From positions 5,322,525-5,386,524 of the forward strand of contig NC_091341.1 of NCBI RefSeq assembly GCF_038502225.1: a stretch of 64,000 bases of DNA, in the 5' to 3' direction. This stretch comes from Cherax quadricarinatus (taxonomy: Eukaryota; Arthropoda; Malacostraca; Decapoda; Parastacidae). The notes below the pieces were generated by a model that searched no databases, was not told the origin of the DNA, and worked only from the letters and a program-made list of their open reading frames with translations. Below are positions 44,422-56,986 of this stretch, one piece after another (within the stretch, counting starts at the first letter, position 1; the number at the start of each line of letters is the position of its first letter). Both the position numbers and the translations under genes were made by a program.

Positions 44422-47222
44422 ATGATAACAGATGCCATCTTTCCAACGGGATACCAAATCCTGAGGAAAGACAGAGGGAACAGGGGGGTGGAGGAGTGGC
44501 GTTGCTGATCAAAAATCGCTGGAATTTTGATGAGCTGGAGAGAGGAGACAGCGGAGAAGAAAGTGATTACATAGCGGGAACACTTCACTCTGGAGGTCCC
44601 AAGGTGGTAATAGCAGTGATGTATAACCCACCACAGAACAGCAGGAGGCCAAGGCAAGAGTACGACGAGAGCAATAGAGCGATGGTTGACACACTGGCTA
44701 GAGTGGCCAGAAGAGCTCATGCATGCAGGGCAAAGCTCCTGATCATGGGTGACTTTAACCACAAGGAGATCGATTGGGAGAACTTGGACCCACATGGGGG
44801 CCAAGATACATGGAGGGCTAAGATGATGGAGGTGGTACTGGAAAACTTCATGTACCAACACGTAAGGGACACTACAAGAGAGAGAGGAGAGGATGAACCA
44901 GCAAGACTGGACTTAGTATTCACCTTGAGTAGTGCAGATATCGAGGACATCACATATGAAAGACCCCTTGGGGCCAGTGACCATGTGGTTTTAAGCTTCG
45001 AATACACAGTAGAGCTACAAGTGGAGGGAGAAGCAGGAAGGCCAGGACGAATGAAGCCAAACTACAAGAAAGGGGACTACACAGGAATGAGGAACTACCT
45101 GAACGGGGTTCAGTGGGACAGAGAACTGGCAGGGAAGCCAGTTAATGAGATGATGGAATATGTAGCAACAAAATGCAAGGAGGCTGAGGAGAGGTTTGTA
45201 CCCAAGCGTAACAGGAATAATGAAAAAGCCAGGATGAGCCCATGGCTTACCCAAAGGTGCAGGGAGGCAAAAACCAAGTGTGCTAGGGAATGGAAGAAAT
45301 ATAGAAGGCAAAGGACCCAGGAGAATAAGGAGAACAGTCGTAGAGCCAGAAACGAATATGCACAGATAAGAAGGGAGGCCCAAAGACAATATGAAAATGA
45401 CATAGCAGCGAAAGCCAAATCTGACCCGAAACTGTTGTACAGCCACATCAGGAGGAAAACAACAGTCAAGGACCAGGTAATCAGGCTAAGGAAGGAAGGA
45501 GGAGAGACAACAAGAAATGACCGTGAAGTATGTGAAGAACTCAACAAGAGATTCAAAGAAGTGTTCACAGAGGAGACAGAAGGGACTCCAGAAAGACGGA
45601 GAGGTGGGGCACACCACCAAGTGCTGGACACAGTGCACACAACCGAGGAAGAAGTGAAGAGGCTTCTGAGTGAGCTAGATACCTCAAAGGCAATGGGGCC
45701 AGATAACATCTCCCCATGGGTATTGAGAGAGGGAGCAGAGGCGCTATGTGTACCCCTAACAACAATATTCAATACATCTATCGAAACAGGGAGATTGCCT
45801 GAGGCATGGAAGACAGCAAATGTAGTCCCAATCTTTAAAAAAGGAGACAGACATGAAGCATTAAACTACAGACCAGTGTCACTGACATGTATAGTATGCA
45901 AAATCATGGAGAAGATTATCAGGAGAAGAGTGGTGGAACACCTAGAAAGGAACGATCTCATCAACAGCAGCCAACATGGTTTCAGGGACGGGAAATCCTG
46001 TGTCACAAACCTACTGGAGTTCTATGACATGGTGACAGCAGTAAGACAAGAGAGAGAGGGGTGGGTGGATTGCATTTTCTTGGACTGGAAGAAGGCGTTT
46101 GACACAGTTCCACACAAGAGATTGGTGCAAAAACTGGAGGAGCAAGCAGGGATAACAGGGAAGGCACTACAATGGATCAGGGAATACTTGTCAGGAAGAC
46201 AGCAGCGAGTCATGGTACGTGGCGAGGTGTCAGAGTGGGCACCTGTGACCAGCGGGGTCCCGCAGGGGTCAGTCCTAGGACCAGTGCTGTTTCTGGTATT
46301 TGTGAACGACATGACGGAAGGAATAGACTCTGAGGTGTCCCTGTTTGCAGATGACGTGAAGTTGATGAGAAGAATTCACTCGATCGAAGACCAGGCAGAA
46401 CTACAAAGGAATCTGGACAGGCTGCAGACCTGGTCCAGCAATTGGCTCCTGGAGTTCAATCCCACCAAGTGCAAAGTCATGAAGATTGGGGAAGGGCAAA
46501 GAAGGCCGCAGACGGAGTACAGTCTAGGGGGTCAGAGACTACAAACCTCACTCAAGGAAAAAGATCTTGGGGTGAGTATAACACCAGGCACATCTCCTGA
46601 AGCGCACATCAACCAAATAACTGCTGCAGCATATGGGCGCCTAGCAAACCTCAGAACAGCATTCCGACATCTTAATAGGGAATCATTCAGGACCATGTAC
46701 ACCGTGTACGTTAGGCCCATATTGGAGTATGCGGCACCAGTTTGGAACCCACACCTAGCCAAGCACGTGAAGAAACTAGAGAAAGTGCAAAGGTTTGCAA
46801 CAAGACTAGTCCCAGAGCTAAGAGGTATGTCCTACGAGGAGAGGTTAAGGGAAATCAACCTGACGACACTGGAGGACAGGAGAGATAGGGGGGACATGAT
46901 AACGACATACAAAATACTGAGAGGAATTGACAAGGTGGACAAAGACAGGATGTTCCAGAGATTGGACACAGTAACAAGGGGACACAGTTGGAAGCTGAAG
47001 ACACAGATGAATCACAGGGATGTTAGGAAGTATTTCTTCAGCCACAGAGTAGTCAGTAAGTGGAATAGTTTGGGAAGCGATGTAGTGGAGGCAGGATCCA
47101 TACATAGCTTTAAGCAGAGGTATGATAAAGCTCACGGCTCAGGGAGAGTGACCTAGTAGCGATCAGTGAAGAGGCGGGGCCAGGAGCTCGGAATCGACCC
47201 CCGCAACCTCAACTAGGTGAGT
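44419..47222 (+). mobile_element. LINE-A (CR1/jockey-like), near-intact 5'-truncated copy
   Basis: The best LINE-A copy. It starts inside the endonuclease domain just after a CA tract; a first frame (ITDAIFPTGYQILRKDRGN) shifts at a G run near 44484 into the main ORF. After the stop at 47154-47156 comes a 65-bp 3' UTR (GAAGAGGCGGGGCCAGGAGC, CAACTAGGTGAGTA) and then another CA tract. CA tracts at both edges match the antisense copy at 3527-5211. Confidence 0.94.
44496..47156 (+). CDS. LINE-A endonuclease/reverse transcriptase, 886 codons open
   Basis: The first in-frame start-like codon is GTG; the true start lies in the missing 5' part. Residues 1-170: end of an apurinic-type endonuclease with MGDFNHKEIDW (84-94), LDLVF (138-142) and SDH (161-163). 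Residues about 250-350: basic linker (KKYRRQRTQENKENSRRARN). Residues about 430-690: reverse transcriptase with NYRPVSLTCIVCKIMEK, FLDWKKAFDTVPH (Asp 530), SGVPQGSVLGPVLF and FADD (617-620). Residues 700-886: C-terminal region (WNPHLAKH, RDRGDMITTYKI, RKYFFSHRVV). No stop interrupts 2.66 kb, so this copy inserted recently or its source was active. The enzyme would nick DNA and prime reverse transcription there. Clade from memory: CR1/jockey group. Confidence 0.88.
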   Translation: MALLIKNRWNFDELERGDSGEESDYIAGTLHSGGPKVVIAVMYNPPQNSRRPRQEYDESNRAMVDTLARVARRAHACRAKLLIMGDFNHKEIDWENLDPHGGQDTWRAKMMEVVLENFMYQHVRDTTRERGEDEPARLDLVFTLSSADIEDITYERPLGASDHVVLSFEYTVELQVEGEAGRPGRMKPNYKKGDYTGMRNYLNGVQWDRELAGKPVNEMMEYVATKCKEAEERFVPKRNRNNEKARMSPWLTQRCREAKTKCAREWKKYRRQRTQENKENSRRARNEYAQIRREAQRQYENDIAAKAKSDPKLLYSHIRRKTTVKDQVIRLRKEGGETTRNDREVCEELNKRFKEVFTEETEGTPERRRGGAHHQVLDTVHTTEEEVKRLLSELDTSKAMGPDNISPWVLREGAEALCVPLTTIFNTSIETGRLPEAWKTANVVPIFKKGDRHEALNYRPVSLTCIVCKIMEKIIRRRVVEHLERNDLINSSQHGFRDGKSCVTNLLEFYDMVTAVRQEREGWVDCIFLDWKKAFDTVPHKRLVQKLEEQAGITGKALQWIREYLSGRQQRVMVRGEVSEWAPVTSGVPQGSVLGPVLFLVFVNDMTEGIDSEVSLFADDVKLMRRIHSIEDQAELQRNLDRLQTWSSNWLLEFNPTKCKVMKIGEGQRRPQTEYSLGGQRLQTSLKEKDLGVSITPGTSPEAHINQITAAAYGRLANLRTAFRHLNRESFRTMYTVYVRPILEYAAPVWNPHLAKHVKKLEKVQRFATRLVPELRGMSYEERLREINLTTLEDRRDRGDMITTYKILRGIDKVDKDRMFQRLDTVTRGHSWKLKTQMNHRDVRKYFFSHRVVSKWNSLGSDVVEAGSIHSFKQRYDKAHGSGRVT

Positions 47223-47244
47223 ACACACACACACACACACACAC
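47222..47244. repeat. (AC)n microsatellite at LINE-A 3' end
   Basis: AC run that follows the LINE-A terminus with no spacer. The next 220 bases hold nothing recognised. Confidence 0.96.
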
Positions 47245-47468
47245 GACAATAAACAATGCATCATGCCACTGCTTGGAGCTGTTACATGGTTATGATGAGA
47301 CGTATCGCACTTGATGCACTCGTAAAGAAGTGCTGGTGATGATGGTCGAGGAGAGTCTCTGCTCCCAAGTGTCTTGCAAGGCTAGTAAATACACTTATGA
47401 CGGTTCTTAAGATGGTAGTAATACATGAAGCTGTGACCGGCACTATCTCTTTCCCCGATATCTCTACA

Positions 47469-47480
47469 TTATATATATAT

Positions 47481-47571
<91 letters not shown>
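47469..47571. repeat. (TA)n microsatellite
   Basis: TA tract with an ACATGTAT interruption near 47482, running into an R1 fragment. Confidence 0.97.
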
Positions 47572-47575
<4 letters not shown>

Positions 47576-47640
47576 AAACCACCACTGTGAAAGAATGGGG
47601 AAATTCTAAGCGCTTTCGTGACTACTCATATTATCAAGGA
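47572..47640 (+). mobile_element. R1 fragment
   Basis: CAAAACCACCACTGTGAAAG, AATTCTAAGCGCTTTCGTGA and CTCATATTATCAAGGA match R1 at 11504 and 29903. A short R2-like piece (CCTGCCGAATAGGTAAA) follows at about 47671. Confidence 0.75.
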
Positions 47641-48439
47641 GCAATGATAATGCTTATATTTATATTTGTCCTGCCGAATAGGTAAAGCTTTTGATGTAAC
47701 AAATTTAAAAATAATTTTGGCAAAAAGATGTCCTGAGCACGTTGAGCACTAGGGTGACTCAAAACATTTTGAGCGCCAAATTAACTCGCAGAGCAGTTTG
47801 AGCACCAGAATACGATCCCTTTCACTCTCTGACTCACGCAAGATTATAATAATTCTTGACAGGAATGAGAAATCCGGGAGAAAACAAGCTAGTAAACGAG
47901 GATATAATTAAAATGGAGGTGTGGGACTTAATGATCCGGTTAATAACAGGAAATAGCTTCCAGGTACGAGAATTTTATTTATTTTATTCTGTGTGGATCA
48001 TTCAGCACGTAACAATATGACTAAAATGCACATGTACATAGGAAGCTTTTATTGTGACAACGTTTCGGTCTGAATAAATATTCATTAGGTTAAAAAGTCG
48101 CTTCAGGAAATAGGTATATTCAGCGAGCGGCAGTAAAAATGAGAGCACTGACAAGCCGGCTCAGGAAGGGCCGTGTTTTGATTATGGAGGCTGTGGAGGC
48201 CAGGTAGTGGAAGACCATCCTGGTAATATTATGGCTGTGGAGGCGGTGTAGGCCAGGTAAGGAAAGATTATCCTAGTAATATCATGGCTGTCAGCCCAGT
48301 GATCACGACTGACGGCCAGGTAATCCACTACCCCGCACCTTATGTTAAGTGTCAGCCACCACTACCTTGCTGCAGGATGAGGGAGGCGGTGATACCCAGC
48401 CACACTTACTGCACATACAGATGATATAATTATTTGAGA
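47641..48439. other. Non-coding stretch with a diverged R3 core
   Basis: At about 48040-48090 CTTTTATTGTGACAACGTTT and CGGTCTGAATAAATATTCAT resemble the R3 core. Two imperfect copies of about 60 bp built on GGCTGTGGAGG and AGGCCAGGTA lie at 48185-48295. No gene is recognised. Confidence 0.5.
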
Positions 48440-48545
48440 CTTGTTTCCAAAGTTTTTCTACCCTGGCAGCCAGGTTTAGGGCTAGCCTTTTTTGTTAACT
48501 GCCTGTTCAGCCAGGCTGTTGCTTTTGACAGTGATTTGGCAGACA
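48440..48545 (-). mobile_element. Possible LINE-D-like 3' end, antisense
   Basis: The minus strand reads KSNSLAEQAVNKKG, which resembles SNSLIDQAV in the LINE-D fragment at 22785. The match is short. Confidence 0.4.
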
Positions 48546-48867
48546 TAACTATCACAGCGTAGTTGATCTGGTGCTTCACGGAGGTAGTGGTAGACTCCTG
48601 CCTTTGTTCTGTTAGTGTTTTTGTATGCTTTGCTAGCAAAAAGTTCCCGGACTCGAATTCGCGCACTTCCTGGGTGAAACACGGCGGTGGTGTAGATCAC
48701 GGTACGCGGTGCACTTCTTAGTGAAGCAGCCGGGAGAGTTTCAGTACCGTAGATTATTCCGTTGAAGTTAAATGGACATTTTTCGTTCGTTGCCAGTGGG
48801 TTGTTGCGATTTTTTTGTGTAATAGAATGGAAACTTTAAATGAAAGAACAGCGTGTGTGTGTGTGTG

Positions 48868-49545
48868 AATTTGTATTTCAAACTCGGTGAAACGGCTAGT
48901 GAAACTCACAAAATACTTCGGCAATTACTTGGCGACGAAGTGATGGTTTGCAAACAGTTTTTTGAATAAAATCCTCGATTCAAAATAGGACGTGCATCAG
49001 TTGAGAATGCTGATCACTCGGAACGTCCATCAGTGCCAAAAACACAACGAAAAAATGAGGCAGGCGATTCAGGAAGATCGTTTTCAGAGTATCCAGTACT
49101 GTACAAGTGCTGTGAAAATTTCGTATTGATCGTGTCAAAGCATTTTGACTGAAAATTTAAACATAGGCGGGTGGCTGCAAAATTTATGCCCCCCCCTTGC
49201 TGACTCAGGACCAAAAAGACCAATTTTATGGCCAAATACAACATGACAGCCTTCCCTCCCCCCTCCATTATGACTTCTTTCCCTTCCCAAAAATAAATAT
49301 GGCACTCAAGGTGAAGCGTTTTAACGAGACGTCGAGAAAAAGTCAAGCAGAGTCACAGACCACACTAGACACTATTAGGAAAGAAGAGTTCTAGAAATAT
49401 TTCGAGAAGTGGCAGAGGTACTGGGATCAGTGTATAGCCTCCCAAGGAGAGCACTTCCAGGGAGACAACTTTAACTAGGTGATTAGGTAAGCCTATATAT
49501 TTTGTTCGCGGCAGTCCATGAACTTTTTGACAGCACCTCATAAGT
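48868..49545 (+). pseudogene. Decayed, internally deleted mariner-like transposase
   Basis: Pieces in shifting frames match the relic at 11755: LYFKLGETASETHKILRQLL, ASVENADHSERPSV, then SILTENLNI and AAKFMPPPLADSG, a collapsed middle, and ENA such as LEIFREVAEVLGSVYSLPR (which in another frame gives EKWQRYWDQC). The right edge, AACTTTTTGACAGCACCTCA, resembles the mariner terminal inverted repeat. Most of the catalytic core is deleted. It is the same family as the relic at 11755 but in opposite orientation. Confidence 0.75.
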
Positions 49546-50805
<1,260 letters not shown>

Positions 50806-51170
50806 CGTTTTGCTGCATTTTGGCTTAAATAGCAACGTTCTTCTTTCTGAATAAGGCAAGCGATAATTTGTATATGCAATAATATCGCAAAAATTATTCT
50901 GAACCTAACGAAAAATATATATATTTCATTGTGTTTCTTTATTATTAAATTATTGTAAACTTATCTAAAATATATTTAGTTGGATTAGACTAAATTAAAT
51001 TACTCTTGTTATAATAAGGTTAGATAAGTTTTCTAAGGTTCTTTTGGTGCAAAATTATTAATTTTTACATTAACATAAATGAAGAAAAATATATTTTTAA
51101 ACATAAAATTTTAGAAATGACTTATTTTTAAATGAGTTCTTGCTAATTAACAAATTTTACCAATTCGGCA

Positions 51171-51172
<2 letters not shown>
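50806..51172 (-). mobile_element. R2 MITE-like element, antisense
   Basis: Landmarks ATTATTCTGAACCTAACGAA, TAGTTGGATTAGACTAAATT and GAGTTCTTGCTAATTAACAA, ending CCAATTCGGCACGATATA at a TA tract. The other terminal repeat is degraded. Confidence 0.85.

Positions 51173-51258
<86 letters not shown>
51173..51258. repeat. (TA)n microsatellite
   Basis: TA tract touching the terminal repeat of R2. Confidence 0.98.
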
Positions 51259-51260
<2 letters not shown>

Positions 51261-51912
51261 TTGCAGCCGTATTTGAATTTTGTGTCCAAGTGGCTTCTCA
51301 TTTTCTACGGATCACTGTTTACGACACTTCCATCCGATGATCTTCAAACAATTCGAGTCTCAATACTGACTGAACATACGAAAACATACAAGTTAATGAC
51401 GGTTTTCACTTTTTATCGAGTAAAGTGTTGGTAACCTCAGCTGACCTCTCAGTTCACTGTTCTGATATTTTCAAAAATAACCCAGACATGGGAGAGGAAA
51501 CTTGAAATGGTATTTGGGTTCATGCTTGACCTTTGTCCAGTTGTGACGATAATGTTCGGGTTATATTATTGATCTTTTACTCTCTGTTTTTTTAATTTGA
51601 CCTATTTTTTTCATTCATTCCCTGCGAAAGAAAACAGGATTATCATCGTACATGTCATGGAAGACTTATTTCTTAATATGGTAGCAAATCTCGGTCCAAA
51701 ATATCACCTGATGCTTTACTGATAAAAACCCGCGTTAGGTGGTGTTTTATCTGTCTCCTGATGGACAAAGGATCACCACCCCACAACCGGTTGCCTCCTG
51801 CAGTGCCTCAACACCGGTCAAGTAAAAAGAAGACCTAGAGTACAAATGGCGACATGTTCGCCGGCTCCTGCCTTTTCTGTCAAATTATGCCATTGTTTTC
51901 TACAGGTGACTT
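51259..51912. other. Non-coding stretch, nothing recognised
   Basis: Unique-looking sequence. No protein-like frame, repeat or transposon end is visible. Confidence 0.55.
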
Positions 51913-53324
51913 GACTACGCTGTAGTGGCGATAGCAACGTCACTACCTGACTACGTTGTACTGACACCAGAAACGTTACTGCCTGACTCCGCTGTACTGG
52001 CACCAGCAGCGTCACTATCTGACTCCGCTGTACTGGCACCAGCAGCGTCACTATCTGACTCCGCTGTACTGGCACCAGCAGCGTCACTACCTGACTCCGC
52101 TCTACTGGCACCAGCAGTGTCACTACCCGACTGCGCTGTACTGACACCAGCAGCGTCACTACCTGACTCCGCTGCACTGGCACCAGCAGCGTCACTATCT
52201 GACTCTGCTGTACTGGCACCAGCAGCGTCACTACCCGACTCCACTGTACTGGCACAAGCAGCGTCATTACCTGACTCCGCTGTACTGGCACCAGCAGCGT
52301 CACTACCTGACTCCGCTCTACTGGCACCAGCAGCGTCACTACCCGACTGCGCTGTACTGACACCAGCAGCGTCATTACCTGACTCCGCTGTTCTGGCACC
52401 AGCAGCGTCACTACCTGACTCCGCTGTACTGGCACCAGCAGCGTCACTACCTGACTCCGCTGTACTGGCACCAGCAGCGTCACTACCTGACTCCGCTGTA
52501 CTGGCACCAGCAGCGTCACTACCTGACTCCGCTGTACTGGCACCAGCAGCGTCACTACCCGACTCCGCTGTACTGGCACCAGCAGCGTCACTACCTGACT
52601 CCGCTGTACTGGCACCAGCAGCGTCACTACCTGACTCCGCTGTACTGGCACCAGCAGCGTCACTACTCCGCTGTACTGGCACCAGCAGCGTCACTACCTG
52701 ACTCCGCTGTACTGGCACCAGCAGCGTCACTACCTGACTCCGCTGAACTGGCACCAGCAGCGTCACTACCTGACTCCGCTGTACTGGCACCAGCAGCGTC
52801 ACTACCTGACTCCGCTGTACTGGCACCAGCAGCATCACTACCTGACTCTGCTGTACTGGCACCAGCAGCGTCACTACCTGACTCCGCTGTACTGGCACCA
52901 GCAGCGTCACTACCTGACTCCGCTGTACTGGCACCAGCAGCGTCACTACCTGACTCCGCTGTACTGGCACCAGCAGCGTCACTACCTGACTCCGCTGTAC
53001 TGGCACCAGCAGCGTCACTACCTGACTCCGCTGTACTGGCACCAGCAGCGTCACTACCTGACTCCGCTGTACTGGCACCAGCAGCGTCACTACCTGACTC
53101 CGCTGTACTGGCACCAGCAGCGTCACTACCTGACTCCGCTGTACTGGCACCAGCAGCGTCACTACCTGACTCCGCTGTACTGGCACCAGCAGCGTCACTA
53201 CCTGACTCCGCTGTACTGGCACCAGCAGCGTCACTACCTGACTCCGCTGTACTGGCACCAGCAGCGTCACTACCTGACCTGACTCCGCTGTACTGGCACC
53301 AGCAGCGTCACTACCTGACTCCGC
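51913..53324. repeat. Minisatellite M8, 36-bp unit, about 39 copies
   Basis: Units contain TGACTCCGCTGTACTGGCAC and CAGCAGCGTCACTACC. The left third is more variable (ATCT, CCCGACTGCGC); the right two thirds are almost uniform. A 36-bp period gives long open frames on both strands (LAPAASLPDSAV, TLLVPVQRSQVV, GSDAAGASTAES), which I regard as artefacts. Confidence 0.96.
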
Positions 53325-53821
53325 ACCTGACCAGCGTGTCACCGGGCGAAAAGCAGCAGCATCAAAAACTCTGAAAAACCGTGCGAAACCAGCAGCAGCA
53401 AGCGTCACTAGTGGGACAACCGCTTAAATGGCCCCCAAACAGCGTAGTACTGATCGCGCTGTACTCGCCTGGCACCAGCAGCTCACTGCCCTCCGCACTC
53501 ACTGCACTCCGCTGCTCACTGGCACCCCAGCAGCTCACTGCCACTCCGCGTACTGGCACCAGCAGCTCACTACCGACTCCGCTGTCACTGGCACCCAGCA
53601 GCTCACTACCTCGACTCCTGCACCCCCACGCAGCCACGCGTCACTCACGCCTGACTGCCCTCACCCGCTCACTGCATCCAGCAGCTCACTGACCCGACTC
53701 ACTAGCATCTCGCACCAGCAGCGTCACCACTCACTGACTCCGCCCGTACTGGCACCAGCAGTCACTGCACCTGACTCACTAGCACCCAGCAGCTCACTAC
53801 CTGCTCCCGTACTGCACCCCG
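53325..53821. repeat. Transition zone between M8 and M9
   Basis: Fragments of the M8 unit (ACTGGCACCAGCAG) are mixed with the M9 motif (CAGCTCACT) in irregular order, with many truncated units such as CACTGCCACTCCGCGTACTG. Neither period is kept. Confidence 0.8.
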
Positions 53822-56043
53822 CAGCAGCTCACTAGCACCCTCACGCAGCTCACTAGCACTTTCACGCAGCTCACTAGCAACCTCACGCAGCTCACTAGCA
53901 CCATAACGCAGCTCACTAGCACCCTCACGCAGCTCACTAGCACTTTCACGCAGCTCACTAGCACCCTCCCGCAGCTCACTAGCATCCTCACGCAGCTCAC
54001 TAGCACCCTCACGCAGCTCACTAGCACCCTCACGCAGCTCACTAGCACCCTCACGCAGCTCACTAGCACCCTCACGCAGCTCACTAGCATCCTCACGCAG
54101 CTCACTAGCACTTTTACGCAGCTCACTAGCACCCTCACGCAGCTCACTAGCATCCTCACGCAGCTCACTAGCACTCTCGCGCAGCTCACTAGCATCCTCA
54201 CGCAGCTCACTAGCACTTTTACGCAGCTCACTAGCACCCTCACGCAGCTCACTAGCACTTTCACGCAGCTCACTAGCATCCTCACGCAGCTCACTACCGT
54301 CCTCACGCAGCTCACTAGCATCCTCACGCAGTTCACTAGCACTTTCACGCAGCTCACTAGCATCCTCACGCAGCTCACTAGCGTCCTCACGCAGCTCACT
54401 AGCATCCTCACGCAGCTCCCTAGCACCCTCACGCAGCTCACTAGCATCCTCACGCAGCTCACTAGCACCATCACGCAGCTCACTAGCATCCTCACACAGC
54501 TCACTAGCATCCTCACGCAGCTCACTAGCACAGTCACGCAGCTCACTAGCAGCCTCACGCAGCTCACTAGCACCCTCACGCAGCTCACTAGCATCCTCAC
54601 GCAGCTCACTAGCATCCTCACGCAGCTCACTAGCACCCTCGCGCAGCTCACTAGCATCCTCACGCAGCTCACTAGCACTTTTACGCAGCTCACTAGCACC
54701 CTCACGCAGCTCACTAGCACTTTCACGCAGCTCACTAGCATCCTCACGCAGCTCACTACCGTCCTCACGCAGCTCACTAGCATCCTCACGCAGTTCACTA
54801 GCACTTTCACGCAGCTCACTAGCATCCTCACGCAGCTCACTAGCGTCCTCACGCAGCTCACTAGCATCCTCACGCAGCTCGCTAGCACCCTCACGCAGCT
54901 CACTAGCATCCTCACGCAGCTCACTAGCACCCTCACGCAGCTCACTAGCATCCTCACACAGCTCACTAGCATCCTCACGCAGCTCACTAGCACTTTCACG
55001 CAGCTCACTAGCATCCTCACGCAGCTCACTAGCACCCTCACGCAGCTCACTAGCAGCCTCACGCAGCTCACTAGCACCCTCACGCAGCTCACTAGCAACC
55101 CTCACGCAGCTCACTAGCATCCTCACGCAGCTCACTAGCAACCCTCATGCAGCTAACTAGCACCATCACGCAGCTCACTAGTACCATCACGCAGCTCACT
55201 AGCACCCTTATGCAGCTCACTAGCACCCTCACGCAGCTCACTAGCATCCTCACGCAGCTCACTAGCAACCCTCACGCAGCTCACTAGCGTCCTCACGCAG
55301 CTCACTAGCACCATCACGCAGCTCACTAGCACCACCACGCAGCTCACTAGCACCATCACGCAGCTCAGTAGCACCCTCACGCAGCTCACTAGCACCCTCA
55401 CGCAGCTCACTAGCACCCTCACGCAGCTCACTAGCACCCTCACGCAGCTCACTAGCACCCTCACGCAGCTCACTATCATCATCACGCAGCTCACTAGCAC
55501 CATCACGCAGCTCACTAGCACCCTCACGCAGCTCACTAGCACCCTCACGCAGCTCACTAGCATCATCACGCATCTCACTATCACCATCACGCAGCTCACT
55601 AGCACCATCACGCAGCTCACTAGCATCATCACGCAGCTCACTAGCACCATCACGCAGCTCACTAGCTCCATCACGCAGCTCACTAGCACCATCACGCAGC
55701 TCACTAGCATCATCACGCAGCTCACTAGCATCATCACGCATCTCACTAGCACCATCACGCAGCTCACTAGCACCATCACGCAGCTCACTAGCATCATCAC
55801 GCAGCTCACGAGCATCATCACGCAGCTCACTAGCAGCATCACGCAGCTCACTAGCATCATCACGCAGCTCACTATCACCATCACGCAGCTCACTAGCACC
55901 ATCACGCAGCTCGCTAGCATCATCACGCAGCTCACTAGCATCATCACGCAGCTCACTAGCACCATCACGCAGCTCACGAGCACCCTCACGCAGCTCACTA
56001 GCATCATCACGCATGTTCACTAGCACCATCACGCAGCTCACCA
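53822..56043. repeat. Minisatellite M9, 21-bp unit, about 105 copies
   Basis: Units CAGCTCACTAGCACCCTCAC plus G, with common variants in the ACCCTC part (ATCCTC, ACTTTC, ACCATC, ATCATC). A block of about 22 units is duplicated 462 bp downstream. Right of about 55150 the ATC-rich variants dominate. Seven-codon periodicity gives open minus-strand frames (ASELRED, LVSCVRM), which are artefacts. Confidence 0.97.
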
Positions 56044-56324
56044 GCACAACAACGCTGCTGGCATGTCTTCCTCTGCTGATGTTTAAAACGTCAAAAATAA
56101 AACTCTGAAGGTTACACCTTCACCTTAAGGATCATTTAATTGACTCGGCATACTAAAAAAAAAAAAAACAGGAATATTAAGTATTAAACAGATTCTCACT
56201 GAAAATTTCAGGTACTCATTTCCAACAGACAGGAATACACTACAAATCTTTGGAAAAAATTTTGTTAACGTAATATTGTATTTAAGTTTCTGTAATGTTC
56301 ATAGTGTCTTTTGGAGAGACTACT

Positions 56325-56495
56325 ATCGTTCATTTGCTCGGTTGGCAGCGCATTTAGCTCATTAAGTGTCCTTGGTTTGATCTCTGGCACTGGTGGGAAC
56401 GTTGGGTATGTTTTCCTTACACCAGCTGCCCCTGTTCGCCTAACAATAAGTAGGTACCTGGATGTTAGTTCACTATTGTAGGTGGCATCCTAGGC
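56325..56495 (+). mobile_element. SINE S2 copy, tRNA-related
   Basis: Head GCTCGGTTGGCAGCGCATTT with a B-box-like TTGGTTTGATCTCTGGC, then body CAGCTGCCCCTGTTCGCCTA and AAGTAGGTACCTGGATGTTA, in the same order as the copy at 21118. Confidence 0.65.
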
Positions 56496-56938
56496 CGTTC
56501 CCATGTTAATCCTTCAGTACTGCACATCAATATTTGTCACAACCTCACATTACCTAACTCTCTTACAACATTTCTCGTTGTATACAAACTTTATATTCTT
56601 AGCACAGTCTATAAAGTCGTCTTGGGGTACCTAGCTACTGGAGCTCTTAGTAACTGACAGACTGATTCTTGAAGGTGTAAATGACTGACTCGTGAGACCT
56701 GAGTATGTGATCGACTGACTGATTACGGGTGCCTGAGAGAGAGACTGACTGACTGGTCACTAATTACGGCTGAGGACGTAACTGATTGACTGCTCACTGA
56801 TGCCTCAGTAAAGCGTCGCCACATCTACCGAAATTGTTAAATAATTCCTCTCAATCAGTGTACATAACACTCACACCTACACTCTCCCTGGAGCAACGAA
56901 TTTATTTTATCAAGACTTACGGAAGACATTACCAGTTC

Positions 56939-56985
<47 letters not shown>
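56939..56985. repeat. (GA)n microsatellite
   Basis: GA tract following TTCCT. Confidence 0.97.

Positions 56986-56986
<1 letters not shown>

Noticed and set aside
51951..53408. Open frames reading SDAAGASTAESG or TLLVPVQRSQVV repeats
   Set aside because: By-product of the 36-bp M8 unit. The frame switches where a unit is shortened, and no domain adjoins it.
53762..56047. Leucine/glutamate-rich repeat proteins (ASELRED), possibly coiled coil
   Set aside because: Seven-codon periodicity from the 21-bp unit mimics a heptad. Other frames (LVSCVRM) are equally open.
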